From: Amyelois transitella
Lineage: Eukaryota > Arthropoda > Insecta > Lepidoptera > Pyralidae
Assembly (NCBI RefSeq): GCF_032362555.1
Contig: NC_083530.1
Coordinates: 1,394,001 to 1,458,000 of the forward strand
DNA: 64,000 nt
Reading direction: 5' to 3'
Both the position numbers and the translations under genes were made by a program. The notes beneath the pieces are model-generated. The model did not search any database. It was not told the origin of the DNA and worked only from the letters and a program-made list of their open reading frames with translations. Position 1 is the first letter of the stretch; each line of letters begins with the position of its first letter. Of this stretch, positions 9,294 to 19,599 are shown one piece after another.

Positions 9294-10636
9294 CCTGGGT
9301 GAAAATCATTTTAAACGACCATTGTCACAAAAATGAAACAAAAATGAAATCATAACAAAAATGAAAATCGTAACAAAAAATAACAAAAATGAAATTATTA
9401 GGGTCTCTTCACAATTCGCATAAATAATACGGACATACTATAGGTACCTAAATGATTATTTTCATTGATTGATAAAGTATAATAATACTAAAACACCTTA
9501 CTTTTTATAATTCGTTTAATCAATAATCAATAATTCAAATAAAAAATGATTTTCTGTTAGTTTGGAAACTTTTACATAATTTTTTTTTATTCTATTTAAA
9601 TTTTTTAATCTTAATTCTTTGTGGATCCTGGTCTTTCAATCGTTGTCTGTATAGTCGTTGACGTTCAGCTGCTGACATCGGCATTCTAAAAAGATAAAAA
9701 AAATCAGGAACAAAGTTTTTAGGTTAATATAACTTACCGCCATTTTAAAAATAAAAAAATACAAAAATCAGCTTCTTATTGCTGTGTGGATGCGGCTTTC
9801 TTTCATTTTTGTTATATCATTTTTGTGACGTTACAAAAAAAAGTAACGAAACATAACAAAAATGAAAAGATATTGTGCTTAGAATATAACTTTAAATATT
9901 TTTAAAGAAACAGGAGTTGCAATAAGTTAAAGCAGCTTCAACCTTAATAATAGTCGACAATGGTTGTCTATAAATCCATAACTAAAATTATGTATTCGCT
10001 TACCTGTATTGTTTGTTGAAAACAACAAAGCTGATCAATTTAAATTGGAATTTTCACGAAGAATAAGGAAACACACCTGCACACACTTTTACATACGATG
10101 ACAAAATGGCCGATCCAAGTAGCTTCTAGCGTCCGGATTGCCACTCGTAGAGCAGGTGTTGACAATTACAAATATCAAATATTACCAAAATTTCGTCGTG
10201 ACAAAAATGAATAATAAAATGGAAGATAATTATAGACATCAATTTATAAATTAATATTTATTATAAAAATATATATAAATGTAATTAGCTTTACCTGATA
10301 TCAATTACAAATCATAATATATACCGAAAAAAAACCAATTGTTTTAATATCGTTACTAGAATTTTTATTCGGTTGTATTTTGTAACGCAAGTCGTGAATA
10401 GGACAAAATATTTTGTATGGAGAAAATTCCGGTTCGGTGTGAAAAATGAAGGATATTATTAAATACTGGTACAAAAAAACAATACATTATATTTATTTAG
10501 CTAGGCAAGGTATAATTCTATAGTTGTATGTATTCGTTGCAGTAGAATTGATAATATTTTTTTAAATATAGCATGAGGACAAATTTTTATGTCGAAATGG
10601 TCGTTTAAAATGATTTTCACCCACCTACGACCAGGT
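9294..10636. mobile_element. 1.3-kb DNA transposon with terminal inverted repeats
   Basis: 27 bases at 9297-9323 (GGGTGAAAATCATTTTAAAC...) recur as an exact reverse complement at 10596-10622. The outer ends are CCTGG... and ...CCAGG, flanked by TTATA on both sides (9289-9293 and 10637-10641), a possible 5-bp target duplication. The interior near both ends is studded with ACAAAAATGA, in both orientations. It holds one small coding remnant (9592-9684). No transposase is visible, so it is non-autonomous. Superfamily unknown. Confidence 0.7.
9592..9684 (-). pseudogene. Transposon protein N-terminal remnant (MPMSAAERQRLYRQRL)
   Basis: A 30-codon minus-strand ORF beginning MPMSAAERQRLYRQRLKDQD, preceded directly by a good acceptor (TTTTATCTTTTTAG|A ATG). 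The motif S-A-A-E-x-Q-R-x-Y-R-x-R is one I know as an N-terminal signature in many uncharacterised, probably transposon-derived insect proteins. The ORF stops after 30 residues, so this is a remnant or one small exon. It lies inside the terminal-inverted-repeat element and probably came from its autonomous parent. Confidence 0.5.
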
Positions 10637-10883
10637 TTATATTTCGGGTCAGGTCAGTAATAATTCCCTGACCGGGAATCGAAGCCGGAGACTCGTGAAT
10701 CAGACGCAAGCCCATCACTACGTCATAACGAGGCGGACTTGAAAAACTATTTGACGCTCGTATTTATAAACACGTCATTACGCATTTTATTTAGTCTTCA
10801 AACTCGTCATAACATCGGTTTCAATGCTGATAAATGTTTTGGACAACTCATAGGTATCGGCATAATATAAATAAATAAATAGG

Positions 10884-11119
10884 TACCTATATACGGGACA
10901 AATACACTGATTGAGTTACCTTCTAAGTAAGTTCGAGACTTGTGTCACGAGATACTAACTCAACGATACTATATTTTATAATAAATACTTATATAGATAA
11001 ACATCCAAGACCCAGGCCAATCAGAAAAGTTCTTTTTTCATCATGCCCTGGCCGGGATTCGAACCCGGGGCCTCCGGTGTCACAGACAAGCGTACTACCG
11101 CTGCGCCACAGACGCCGTC
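10884..11119 (-). repeat. Family S tRNA-headed SINE
   Basis: The minus strand begins with a tRNA-like head: A-box-like GTAGTACGCTTG and B-box GGGTTCGAATCCCGG (here one base off). Then come GCATGATGAAAAAAG, ATCGTTGAGTTAGTATCTC and a GTATATA tail. Full-length relative to 33111-33353. Confidence 0.8.
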
Positions 11120-11127
11120 ACTATCAA

Positions 11128-11455
11128 GGGATCTCTTTCATTCGACTAATTGTTTTTGTCCTATTTTTGTTTGGCATAACTATTATTTGTCATAATAGTT
11201 TTTGGGCACACAATTTTAATAGGCATAAATATAGTTTAGACTAATTTATTTTTTGCGCGGAGTATTATGTAGTGTAATGCGCTATAAAGCGAGTACTTCT
11301 TAGGTTAGGTTAGGTTATGCTAATAGTAGGTATGCTTAAAGAAATATGCCTTAAAATTATGCCAAATAATATTATGCGTAACAACTATTAGGCTAAACAA
11401 AGGTATGCCATGTAAAATTATGACACAAAATTTTATGCTAATAGATAGAGAACCC
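11128..11455. mobile_element. MITE with 8-bp target duplication
   Basis: The element is flanked by ACTATCAA at 11120-11127 and 11456-11463. Its ends are imperfect inverted repeats: GGGATCTCTTTC on the left, and GGGTTCTCTATC as the reverse complement of the right. The 8-bp duplication suggests a hAT-like origin. The interior is AT-rich, full of TATGCC/GGCATA, and holds TTAGG repeats at about 11301-11318. Confidence 0.6.
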
Positions 11456-11504
11456 ACTATCAAACGTAATACATATGTATATTCCGTGTGAGACTGTGAC
11501 TTTT

Positions 11505-11695
11505 CTTGGTCACATCACCACTCTGGAGAGGAGCTCGGGATGCGTCATTGACGAAGATCCTGGATTGGGTAAGTCAGATCAAATTAATATATGTGGAAAA
11601 ATTTAGACAGATTTATTTAAACTTTATGCACGTTAAATGTACAACAGGTGGACTTGTCTACCCCGTAGGGGCAATGACGTGATTATATATGTATG
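11505..11695. repeat. Fragments of families D, K and A
   Basis: 11505-11580 is a minus-strand family D piece (CACTCTGGAGAGGAGC). 11600-11660 resembles family K (TTATTTAAACTTTATGCACG), and it runs into a family A-like tail (GACGTGATTATATATGTATG). Confidence 0.5.
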
Positions 11696-11954
11696 TTTAA
11701 GTCGTGTAAGTTGCAGGCAAACAACAGCTTGTTTGAAATTAAGTACTTAGCTCAGATGCATTTATGAACCGTGAAAGCATAACACTTATTTTAATGAGCA
11801 GTCGGGTAATTAAATCCATAGAATTTTCGTCTGGTAATTATCTGCACAAAGCAGACTTATAAATAAACGAATGAAACGAGAATAATGCGAATGCAAGCCG
11901 CCATTACAAATTTCTCTATTTGTAAATTCTTACTTCTATAATAGGTTTGTCTTT

Positions 11955-12150
11955 GAGCTATATAATTCTGCTCGACCGCCACCAAAGGGAAGATCTTCCG
12001 CCAGGCTAGGTGTGATGCCTGGGGAACCGCGCGACAGACGATGTTGTGTCGGAGGTTGTATATATGCTCCAATCCGTGAAATCTTTCCTTGCGCGATTTA
12101 GACTTTTCGCTGTTTTTGACAGATTGGCGTCGCGAGATTTTATTTTTGGG
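11955..12150 (-). repeat. Family L repeat
   Basis: Reverse complement of the 6225-6395 segment. Shares TGCGCGATTTAG, CGATGTTGTGTCGGAGGTTG and the CGCCAGGC end. Confidence 0.65.
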
Positions 12151-12158
12151 ACTTGCGG

Positions 12159-12372
12159 CGTGTGGTTCCCGGCATTAATACAAAAAAGAATAGGACCACT
12201 CCAACTCTTTTCCGTGGATGTCTTAAAAGGCGATGGGCTAGCTAGCAAACTGTCACTATTTGAATCTCATTATTCAATTATGAAGCCTTACAGCTATTCT
12301 TGGCCTTTCAGTCTTTTCGATACTGTTAGCTCTGTCTACCCCGCAAGGGATATAGACGTGACTAATATGTTG
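12159..12372 (+). repeat. Family A element
   Basis: Starts GGCGTGTGGTTCCCGGCATT and ends GGGATATAGACGTGACT. It has an internal deletion after TCTTAAAAGGCGATGGGC. Confidence 0.8.
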
Positions 12373-12424
12373 TTCTCGAGGTCTACGTTCACGGCGAAAA
12401 CCAGATTTAAAAAAAATATAGTAA

Positions 12425-12510
12425 GTATCTTTGAGTTAGTATCTCGTAACACAAATCTCGAACTCACTACGAGGCTAACTCGATCTGTGTAATTTGAGCC
12501 GTATGTATTT
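12425..12510 (+). repeat. Family S SINE tail
   Basis: TTTGAGTTAGTATCTCGTAA through CTGTGTAATTTGAGCCGTAT; head missing. Confidence 0.7.
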
Positions 12511-12526
12511 ATTTATCTATTATTTT

Positions 12527-12789
12527 GGTGCCGTGTGGTTCCCGGCACTAATACAAAAAAGAATAGGACCATTCCATCTCTTTCCCATGGATGTCGTAAA
12601 AGGGAACTAAGGCATAGACTTACAAACTTGGGATTCTTTTTTAGGCGATGGGCTAGTAACCTGGCACAATTTGAATCTCAATTCTATCATTAAGCCAAAT
12701 AGCTGAACGTGGCCATTCAGTCTTTTCAAGACTGTTGGCTCTGTCTACCCCGCAAGGTATATAGACGTGACCATATGTATGTATGTAAG
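12527..12789 (+). mobile_element. Family A element with target duplication
   Basis: Full-length, GGTGCCGTGTGG...TATGTATGTAAG, flanked by TATTATTTT at 12518-12526 and 12790-12798. No terminal inverted repeats. The variable-length duplication and microsatellite tail point to target-primed reverse transcription. Confidence 0.85.
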
Positions 12790-13035
12790 TATTATTTTAC
12801 TAACTTTGCATGTAAAAGAAGTCGCCGGCAAAACCTTAAACCTAATTGGATAAGAAATTTTTCATATTTCCGTAAAATGACCGCGTGGGTTGAAGACTTG
12901 GGCGTGCAAAATAGGTAATGTATGACCTCTGACCTTTTATTCAGTTAATGCATCTTTACAACTGACGATTTAAAAGGTTACAGACATATATATATAATCA
13001 CATCTTTACACCTTACGGGGTAGACAGAGCACCCG

Positions 13036-13215
13036 TCCCGGTTGTGGTTCCCGGCACCATTACAAAAAAGAATAGGACCACTCCATCTCTTTCCCATGGA
13101 TGTCGTAAAAGGCGACTAAGCCAAATAGCTGAACGTGGCCATTCAGTCTTTTCAAGACTGTTGGCTCTGTCTACCCCGCAAGGGATATAGACGTGACCAT
13201 ATGTATGTATGTATA
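13036..13215 (+). repeat. Family A element, internally deleted
   Basis: Lacks the AAGGGATAGG to TATCATT block: GTCGTAAAAGGCGACTAAG runs straight into CCAAATAGCTGAACGTGG. The end is TATGTATGTATG. Confidence 0.8.
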
Positions 13216-13298
13216 AATTTCATAGTAACTTTAATGTTTTTAATGTTATACAAATACATATATACTACAGCATACTTGTTTTACAAGTATCTAAGTAT

Positions 13299-13564
13299 AC
13301 TAATATTATAAAGCTGAAGAGTTTGTTTGAACGCGCTAATCTCAGGATCTGCTGGTTCGAATTGAAAAAAGATTTTTGCGTTGAATAGACCATTTATCGA
13401 GGAAAGATTTAGGCTATATAACATCACGCTGCAACTATAAGGAGCAAATAAATAATGGAAAATGTGAAAAAAAAAACAGGAAAAATTATTCATACTTGAG
13501 GGCCAATGAGGCTCAATGATGCCTTAAATAACTATTCCACGCGGACGAAGTCGCGGGCACAGCT
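13299..13564 (+). mobile_element. Family B, Helitron-like element
   Basis: TACTAATATTATAAAGCTGA...CGCGGGCACAGCTA; the final G of CTAG is mutated. Confidence 0.65.
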
Positions 13565-13709
13565 ACCGAGAATTATAATCGTGCATTAAAATTATTTCAA
13601 AGAGCCTGAGAAAGAACGCAGGAAGTGGGGAAAATAAACTTAATTGTTGGCAACACTTAATCTAAGACTTAAATCTCGCGCTTCGCTTTTTTTTATCAAT
13701 AAGAAAAAA

Positions 13710-13950
13710 AAGGCCTTGTGGTTCTCGGCATTATAGAAGAGAACTAACTCCATATCTTTCAAATGGATGTCGTAAAAGGCGATTAAGGGATAAGCTAATA
13801 AACTTGGGATTAATCTTGTAGGCGATAGGCTAGTAACCTGACACTATTTGAACCTAATTGTATCATAAAGCCAAACAGTTGAACGAACCAAATGGCTCCG
13901 TCTACCTCGCAAGGTATATAGACGTGATTATATATGTACATATGTATGTA
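13710..13950 (+). repeat. Family A element, degenerate
   Basis: GCCTTGTGGTTCTCGGCATT..., AAATGGATGTCGTAAAAGG, end GACGTGATTATATATGTACA. Confidence 0.75.
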
Positions 13951-14299
13951 GGTATAATTTGTGATAGTTCCGATCTCACGAGAAGATGCAGTTCTTTTTA
14001 TAAACAAATGCTACTCTATGGGTTTTTGTATGTTAAACTTATCTTAAAACTAAACATTTATTTCGCAATAGTCACATGCGGTCAACGAATTGAAATCAGA
14101 ATATTGTAAAAAACAACAATTATTCGGCATACTTTTAATATTTTAGATTATATTATACAAGGCGTTAAAAAAAAGGAAGATTGAACAGAAATTAAAAAAA
14201 AAAACAAGCAAAGAATAAAACAATAAAATTCTCATAATTTAAAATCATTAGATACAAAGCGATTAACACAAAAACGCACAGCTAACACACATATCTCAC

Positions 14300-14903
14300 C
14301 TTGGACTTTTCCATCAGCATCAAACTTAGGCCCAGAAAACTTCAGTCCCCTTGTTGTCTCATTCATAATCCTAACATCTTCAGCAGTCACAACCTTAAAA
14401 CCAAGTCCGTGTTTCGACACCGTACTATTCCATTGCCACATGCAAATGTCAACTAAAGAATCGTTCGTTCCATTTTCAAAATTGCAATAAACTCCCGTTG
14501 CTTGCGAGAAATAATTGTTCTTATTGACAGCTTCGTACGTCGGCCCTTGAGGCCGTAGAGACTTGATCTTGTCCGTCAAAGAATTAGTATCGTTCTCCGC
14601 AACGGTTTTCTGATTAATCGTTAGCGATCCTTCGTTGTCATTCATCATGTCATCGTGTTTTTTGTTCAATTGGCGTATTTTGTTTATGTTCTCGTTCTTT
14701 CTTGGCTTCCTCCTGTCTTCGGTCCTGTTCATCATGGCTGATAGTTTTTGGAGGGAGCCTCGGTTCGCGTTCGCGGACCTGGCTCGTTGCTCTTTCTCCG
14801 CCGCCATGGCTTTTTTCGCTTTAATTTCTGCTTCGATTTCATGGTAATCGCTTAAAGCGATTGACACGACGGCTAGTATGATAATAAGCTTTCCAAACGC
14901 CAT
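14300..14903 (-). CDS. Alk: Alk exon 1: receptor N-terminus and start of MAM1
   Basis: First coding exon of a receptor that I read as insect Alk (anaplastic lymphoma kinase, a surface receptor tyrosine kinase). I start at MAFGKLIIILAVVSIALS because this gives a clean signal peptide; an ATG 54 bases upstream (14957) would add 18 polar residues that bury it. The rest is hydrophilic, with a basic Lys/Arg-rich stretch (about residues 60-80). From about residue 139 a MAM domain opens (GVYCNFENG..., DICMWQWNS). Donor CCAAG|GTGAGA, phase 1. Exons 2-6 follow to the left with matching phases: MAM, LDLa, then a second MAM. I know the order MAM-LDLa-MAM from ALK. The kinase is outside the window, so another MAM/LDLa receptor cannot be fully excluded. 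Intron 1 is 9 kb and full of repeats. Confidence 0.82.
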
Positions 14904-14959
14904 TAGGCAGCGAAAGCGGCTCTTAGATATAGAATCGCCCGCTTCGCACGGAAGCAACT

Positions 14960-16990
14960 ATCGTAATTTTCGACATTTCGAAAGCTAACACAGTTATTGT
15001 CGATTATATTCATAACAAATGTTTGAAAGTCGATAAATGCGTCGTGGTCTCAAAAGTGCGATCACTCGCGAGCCGATAGCACTGACTTTTCCCAAACAGC
15101 GGTCGATATTGGAACACTGTTCGAATGCATGATGCATGCAGTCTGAATGTATAGTTCATCACAATCACAACATCACTTATGGCTTAGGTGATGAGCCAGT
15201 AAGGCCCGCCCGCACATCTGTAAGAAAGCAAGACAAATGGACGACCTGAGGTCCCGAGCCCCGACGAACACTAATACCCGTTTTCACCGCGCGCGAATGT
15301 AGCTATTGTCGCAATAATAACACTTATCACTTCCACTACACTTTAAGAACTCGATACGGGGTACAAATCAGCAATTTTTCAATTTACACCACTGATAATA
15401 CGTTTTAAGTCTATAACGAGGTACATACATCGTCCTATCCTAGCGCAGCGCCGCGGCGGGAGTATGCGGAACTAAGCGATGTGGACCGAAATAATCATTA
15501 GTTTTCACGAGATGTGATCTTGGAGCGGCGCTCACGGATGCTGCGCAGGTGTCACTACGCCTTCAAGCCATTCCCGGGCTTTCCGCGCAGGATACAGCCG
15601 CAATCCACACCGGATATTACATTGGTCCTATTGGAATCGCTGCTCACGTCAGATATTTTCCATTGGTTGAAATTTTCAACTCTCACTCCTCATTGGTCGA
15701 CAGGAAAATTGCCGGGAAAACCAGCCAATCCAGAGGCTCACCGGATATTGCATGAAGAAAATTTCCTCACAAATTTGTTTACGCGAATGGCGGGCAGTCG
15801 TTTTTTGCCGATCGACTGCGGATATTAAATCATTGTGGCTCTGTTACTGATAATTTCCTTGGTAAAATGAAGTTTCCGACGCCGGTGTAAACGGAACATT
15901 GATTTTAAAACGGCCGAGACGTCGTAATTCAGTCAGTTTATTTTATTATAACAGTGATCGATATTGTTTTCTATTGTTGTCTGAATGAGAAGCGGTGTAT
16001 TTATGGGAAATGTCTGGACAATATTTTCCTCCTAGCCACTTCTGATAGGTCAGTGATATATGGACTTAATAAATAAATGAAGAAGTAAGTAGGTACTTAA
16101 CTAAACTAAGCATAAATAAACGAACAATCAAAATAAATGCGGGGAAAAATAAATTAGGTATCCACAATAGATCGTGCGTTCTGAATATGAGCAAAATTTT
16201 TATATAAATTTTTTCGGTTTTATATGGCATGTGATGTTCATTTTGTACATACAACTTCTTAGATATATTATGCATTACTGATGCTTAATTAAATAAAATA
16301 TATGTATATTGATATTTAATTTCGTAATTTGCACAGTAATTTGTGAAATGAAGTATTTTTTGACATATGTCAATTTGACGTTTATTTAATTTAAGTTTCT
16401 GAGCGCAGTACAGTACCACTCCTATCGATGGTAGATATGTTATTTGTATTTTGATTATCAAATTATTATTTGCGCAAGCCAATGTTATTTCATGTATAAA
16501 ATTACAAAGAAATACGTGATAATGTATAATGCGTAATTTATAACCCAAACATTGTGATTCAATAACGGATATACTTAGTTTAATGCTTTTGTTTACATGG
16601 TGAGTTTACCGTTCCATTTATCAACAAAAAAAATATTAGTGAAAGTACCAATGAAAAATTTATCAATGAAGATTTAACAGAAAAAGTAGTTTTTTAAAAT
16701 GATGTTGTTATATATACCTAGCTTTAAAATGAGTCACATTACGGGCTGTTCTCTGTGCGTCAGCAATTTAGTTGATGTGTGTACTTAATTAATTTGAAAC
16801 GACGATAAGAGTTCAATTTTTAAACATTTTAATACCTATATGTGCCTAAACCATAATTTTTTTTTCATTAAAAATTAGGACGAAAATATTTTTTTTTTAA
16901 TTTACCACGGTTTATTCTTCCTATAATTGTCTATACATATAGATATTTAAAGAGTGATATGACATAGCACTTATGTACTTATGCATATAA
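14960..16990. other. Alk upstream region, no gene seen
   Basis: Unique-looking sequence between the divergent Alk and TMC genes, locally GC-rich at about 15420-15850 and AT-rich after 16050. A plus-strand 104-codon ORF (15514-15828) has no recognisable domain. It probably holds the Alk promoter and 5' untranslated sequence, but I see no decisive element. Confidence 0.4.
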
Positions 16991-16999
16991 TAGAACCTT

Positions 17000-17345
17000 A
17001 TTATACACCTGAACCTTATTGGTAAGACTTATAAACTTGGGATTCCTCTTGTAAGCGATGGGCTTGCAAGCTGTCACTTTTAATCTTATTTATGAAGCCA
17101 AACAGCTGAACAACGGTAGACAGAGCCATCAGTCTGAACTGGCCTATCAGTTCAGACTGATGGCTCTGTCTACCCCTCAAGGGATATAGAAGTGACTATA
17201 TGTATGTATGTAATACAAAATTAGAAACATAAAATGTGGAATTGAGATAAAAATAGTGACAGGTTGCTAGCCCATAGCCAACAGAAAGAATATGAAGTTT
17301 ATTATCCTATCACTTAGTAGCCTTTTGTGACATCCAAGATAAAGA
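17000..17345. repeat. Rearranged family A elements with a long hairpin
   Basis: 17000-17215 is a plus-strand family A copy in which the segment around GTAGACAGAGCC has been inverted and duplicated. This makes an exact 26-bp inverted repeat, 17116-17141 and 17148-17173, around GCCTAT. 17255-17345 is a minus-strand fragment. Confidence 0.8.
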
Positions 17346-17525
17346 TATTGAGTAGTCCTGTTTGATTGAAGGCTTGGATGATTAAGTTTGTATAAAAAGT
17401 TATTATTGAACATATTATCATAGATTTAGTATAGCAATAAATAATTTAGTAAAAAAGTTTATAAAAATGCAATAGCCTGTACTGATTTGTTTTGTTGAAC
17501 CTTACGCGGCTTACTCATGGATCAT

Positions 17526-17972
17526 CAATATCTATACTAATATTATAAAGCTGAAGAGTTTGTATGTTTGAACGCGCTTATCTCGGGAACTATTGTTTTG
17601 AATTAAAATGATTTTCACGTTGAATAGACCATTTATTTGAAGGCTTTAGGCTATATAACATCATGCTGCAACTATTAGGAGCAAAGTAATAAATTCTAAG
17701 TATAATTTAATATTAATATTGTGAAGTTGACGTTGTTGAAGAAAATGCTGCAGTGCAGTTTGTTACCGCTTCTTCTGCACTGACGCCTTGGAAGCGGCAG
17801 TAAACTTAGTTTTTAAGTAATTTATTTGACGTCAACCAAGTTGTTAAACCATACGACAATTATTAAGCGATATAATAATATCCTATAATAATGAATAAAA
17901 AAAATTTTGAATATTGAATTTTGAAATTTTGAAAATTTTTAATAATGGAAAATGTGAAAAAAAAAACAGGGA
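17526..17972 (+). mobile_element. Family B element split by a family G insertion
   Basis: 17526-17695 (A|TCTATACTAATATTATAAAG...) and 17941-17972 (AATAATGGAAAATGTG) are parts of one family B element. 17696-17940 is a family G copy: TGCAGTGCAGTTTGTTACCG, CTTGGAAGCGGCAGTAAACT, with an AATTTTGAA-rich 3' end. Confidence 0.75.
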
Positions 17973-18394
17973 ATTTATTAAAAGAGTTTTTAATGTCACA
18001 GTCCTAAAAGAATTGTGCTATCAAGACGAATATAACAATAACTTTAAATAGAAATATTGGAAGCCCTTTTTACAAATATTTTAAATTAAAAATTAAAAAC
18101 AAATTTAAAATGATGCCATCTTCCATGTTTGTTATAGCAATAAAACCATATAACACTCCGCTTTTGAAGTCTAGTAAATACCTTTACAGTGTGATTCCTA
18201 GCTGACCTATATTCAGGTCTGCGAGGTAAGACGCCACAATAGGCATTGTCCTGGCATGTAATTGGACACAATTCACGGAACATATGCATTCAATATGCTT
18301 CTAGTTTTAACACGCAGATTTTAACGCCATCTGTTTTTTTAATGTAGACATTGTGCATTCGTCCATGATTTAGATTTAAGAGATCTATATTTGT

Positions 18395-18600
18395 ATATTG
18401 ACGTCCGATGAAAATGCGGTAGTGTAGTTTGTTTTGCCGCTTCTTCTACACATGCGCTTTGGAAGCGGCAGTAAACTTAGTTTTAATTAATTTATTTGAC
18501 GTGAACCAATGTTGTGAAACCAATAGATATGACAGTTATGGGACACTTCAATATCAATTATGATTAAGTGATATTGAAGTGTCCCATAATAATGAATAGA
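18395..18600 (+). repeat. Family G variant with perfect 21-bp hairpin
   Basis: Diverged family G copy (GCTTTGGAAGCGGCAGTAAA). 18536-18556 and 18569-18589 are exact reverse complements around a 12-base loop; each arm holds GGGACACTTCAAT or its complement. It ends about 40 bases before the acceptor of the first TMC coding exon. Confidence 0.8.
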
Positions 18601-18642
18601 AATTTTCATACCCTAACTTATATTCACCTCTTTCTTCCACAG

Positions 18643-18840
18643 ATAATGCAGTAAAGATGTCTGGAGGCAACTCTTCCAAGAACAAGTCCCGCTCAAAACG
18701 GCAGGAGGGGTGGGAGGAGGCAGGGGGGGAGTTCTACCAGGAACTGTACCCCGGGGCTGAGCAGGAGCTGTTCGAGAACCTGCAGAGAGCTGATGCTGCT
18801 AAACTGGCGACCCTGCTGCCTTCCAAGCGGGCGAGGAGCT
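18643..18840 (+). CDS. Tmc7: TMC7-like exon with start codon
   Basis: Exon after acceptor TTCTTCCACAG (18642); ATG at 18657, with an upstream in-frame stop. It encodes MSGGNSSKNKSRSKRQEGWE, then GEFYQELYPGAEQELFENLQ and AAKLATLLPSK. This is the cytosolic N-terminus of a TMC protein. The 3' end is uncertain. The best-looking donor is TGTTG|GTGACG at 18844/18845, but it leaves phase 2, whereas the next recognised exon needs phase 1. A poor donor (T|GTTGGT after 18840) would fit, or a small exon is missing. An in-frame stop lies at 18846. Confidence 0.75.
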
Positions 18841-18895
18841 GTTGGTGACGCTTTCATTCTCTCTCTTGTTTCTCTCTCTCTCCCTCCCTCTCTCA

Positions 18896-19092
18896 TCCTA
18901 CTACTATTATAAAGGCGAAAGTTTGTATGGATGTTTGTTACTCTTTCACGCAAAAACTACTGAACCGATTACCATGAAATTTGGTATGTAGGTAGCTGAA
19001 GACCCAGAATAACACATAGGCTACTTTTTATCCCAGAGTTCCCGCGGGATTGATAGGGTTTCCATGCGGACGAAGTCGCGGGCGGCCTCTAG
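18896..19092 (+). mobile_element. Family C, Helitron-like element
   Basis: A|TCCTACTACTATTATAAAGG...GGCCTCTAG|T, inserted 50 bases after the TMC start-codon exon, beyond a short CT-rich run. Confidence 0.75.
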
Positions 19093-19099
19093 TACGTAC

Positions 19100-19455
19100 A
19101 TATAGTTACGTCTATATAAATGCGCAAGTAACTCTGTCTGAACAGCTTTCACGCCTAAACCACTAAACCGATTTTGATAAAATTCCGTATTAAAATATTC
19201 CAATTTAAATACTGGCTCATTAGACATGGATGTCGTAAAAGGCGACATAGGGATAGGCTTATAAACTTGGGATTCCTCTTTTAGGCGATGGGCTAGCAAC
19301 CTGTCATTATTTGAATCTCAATTCTATCTTAAAGCCTCTTTATCTAAAATATCTAAAATCTTAAAGCTGAACGTGGCCTATCAATCTTTTTAAGACTGTT
19401 GGCTCAGTCTACCCCGCAAGATATATAATTGTGACTATATGTATGTATGTATGTA
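19100..19455 (+). repeat. Family H fragment and 5'-truncated family A element
   Basis: 19100-19205 has AAACCACTAAACCGATTTTG; 19214-19455 runs ATGGATGTCGTAAAAGGCGA to TATGTATGTATGTATG. Its tail ends 15 bases before the next TMC exon. Confidence 0.7.
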
Positions 19456-19469
19456 TAATTTATTTTCAG

Positions 19470-19577
19470 CAACAACAGTGAAAAGGGTACGGTCTCAGAA
19501 CGAGAGGCGGCAGTCCACTTATGCGCGGACCACGCAAAGCAGGGATATACACTTGTCTATGTTGCCGGATTTGTCTG
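19470..19577 (+). CDS. Tmc7: TMC7-like exon 2
   Basis: A 108-base exon, acceptor TTTATTTTCAG and donor TCTG|GTGAGA. It encodes TTVKRVRSQNERRQSTYART and TQSRDIHLSMLPDLS, a basic cytosolic segment. Starts in phase 1 and ends in phase 1. With the next exon it reads LPDLSENLSNEERTWEEIMQ, continuous and typical of TMC7-type proteins. Confidence 0.8.
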
Positions 19578-19599
19578 GTGAGACTCTATGTTCAAATAA

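Noticed and set aside
12046..12492. 148-codon plus-strand ORF
   Set aside because: It runs through family L, family A and a family S tail; its peptide is repeat-derived.
14904..14957. Alk start at the upstream ATG (14957)
   Set aside because: It would place 18 polar residues before the hydrophobic core and spoil the signal peptide.
15514..15828. 104-codon plus-strand ORF upstream of Alk
   Set aside because: No recognisable domain, overlapping ORFs in other frames, and a locally GC-rich promoter-like region; most likely chance.
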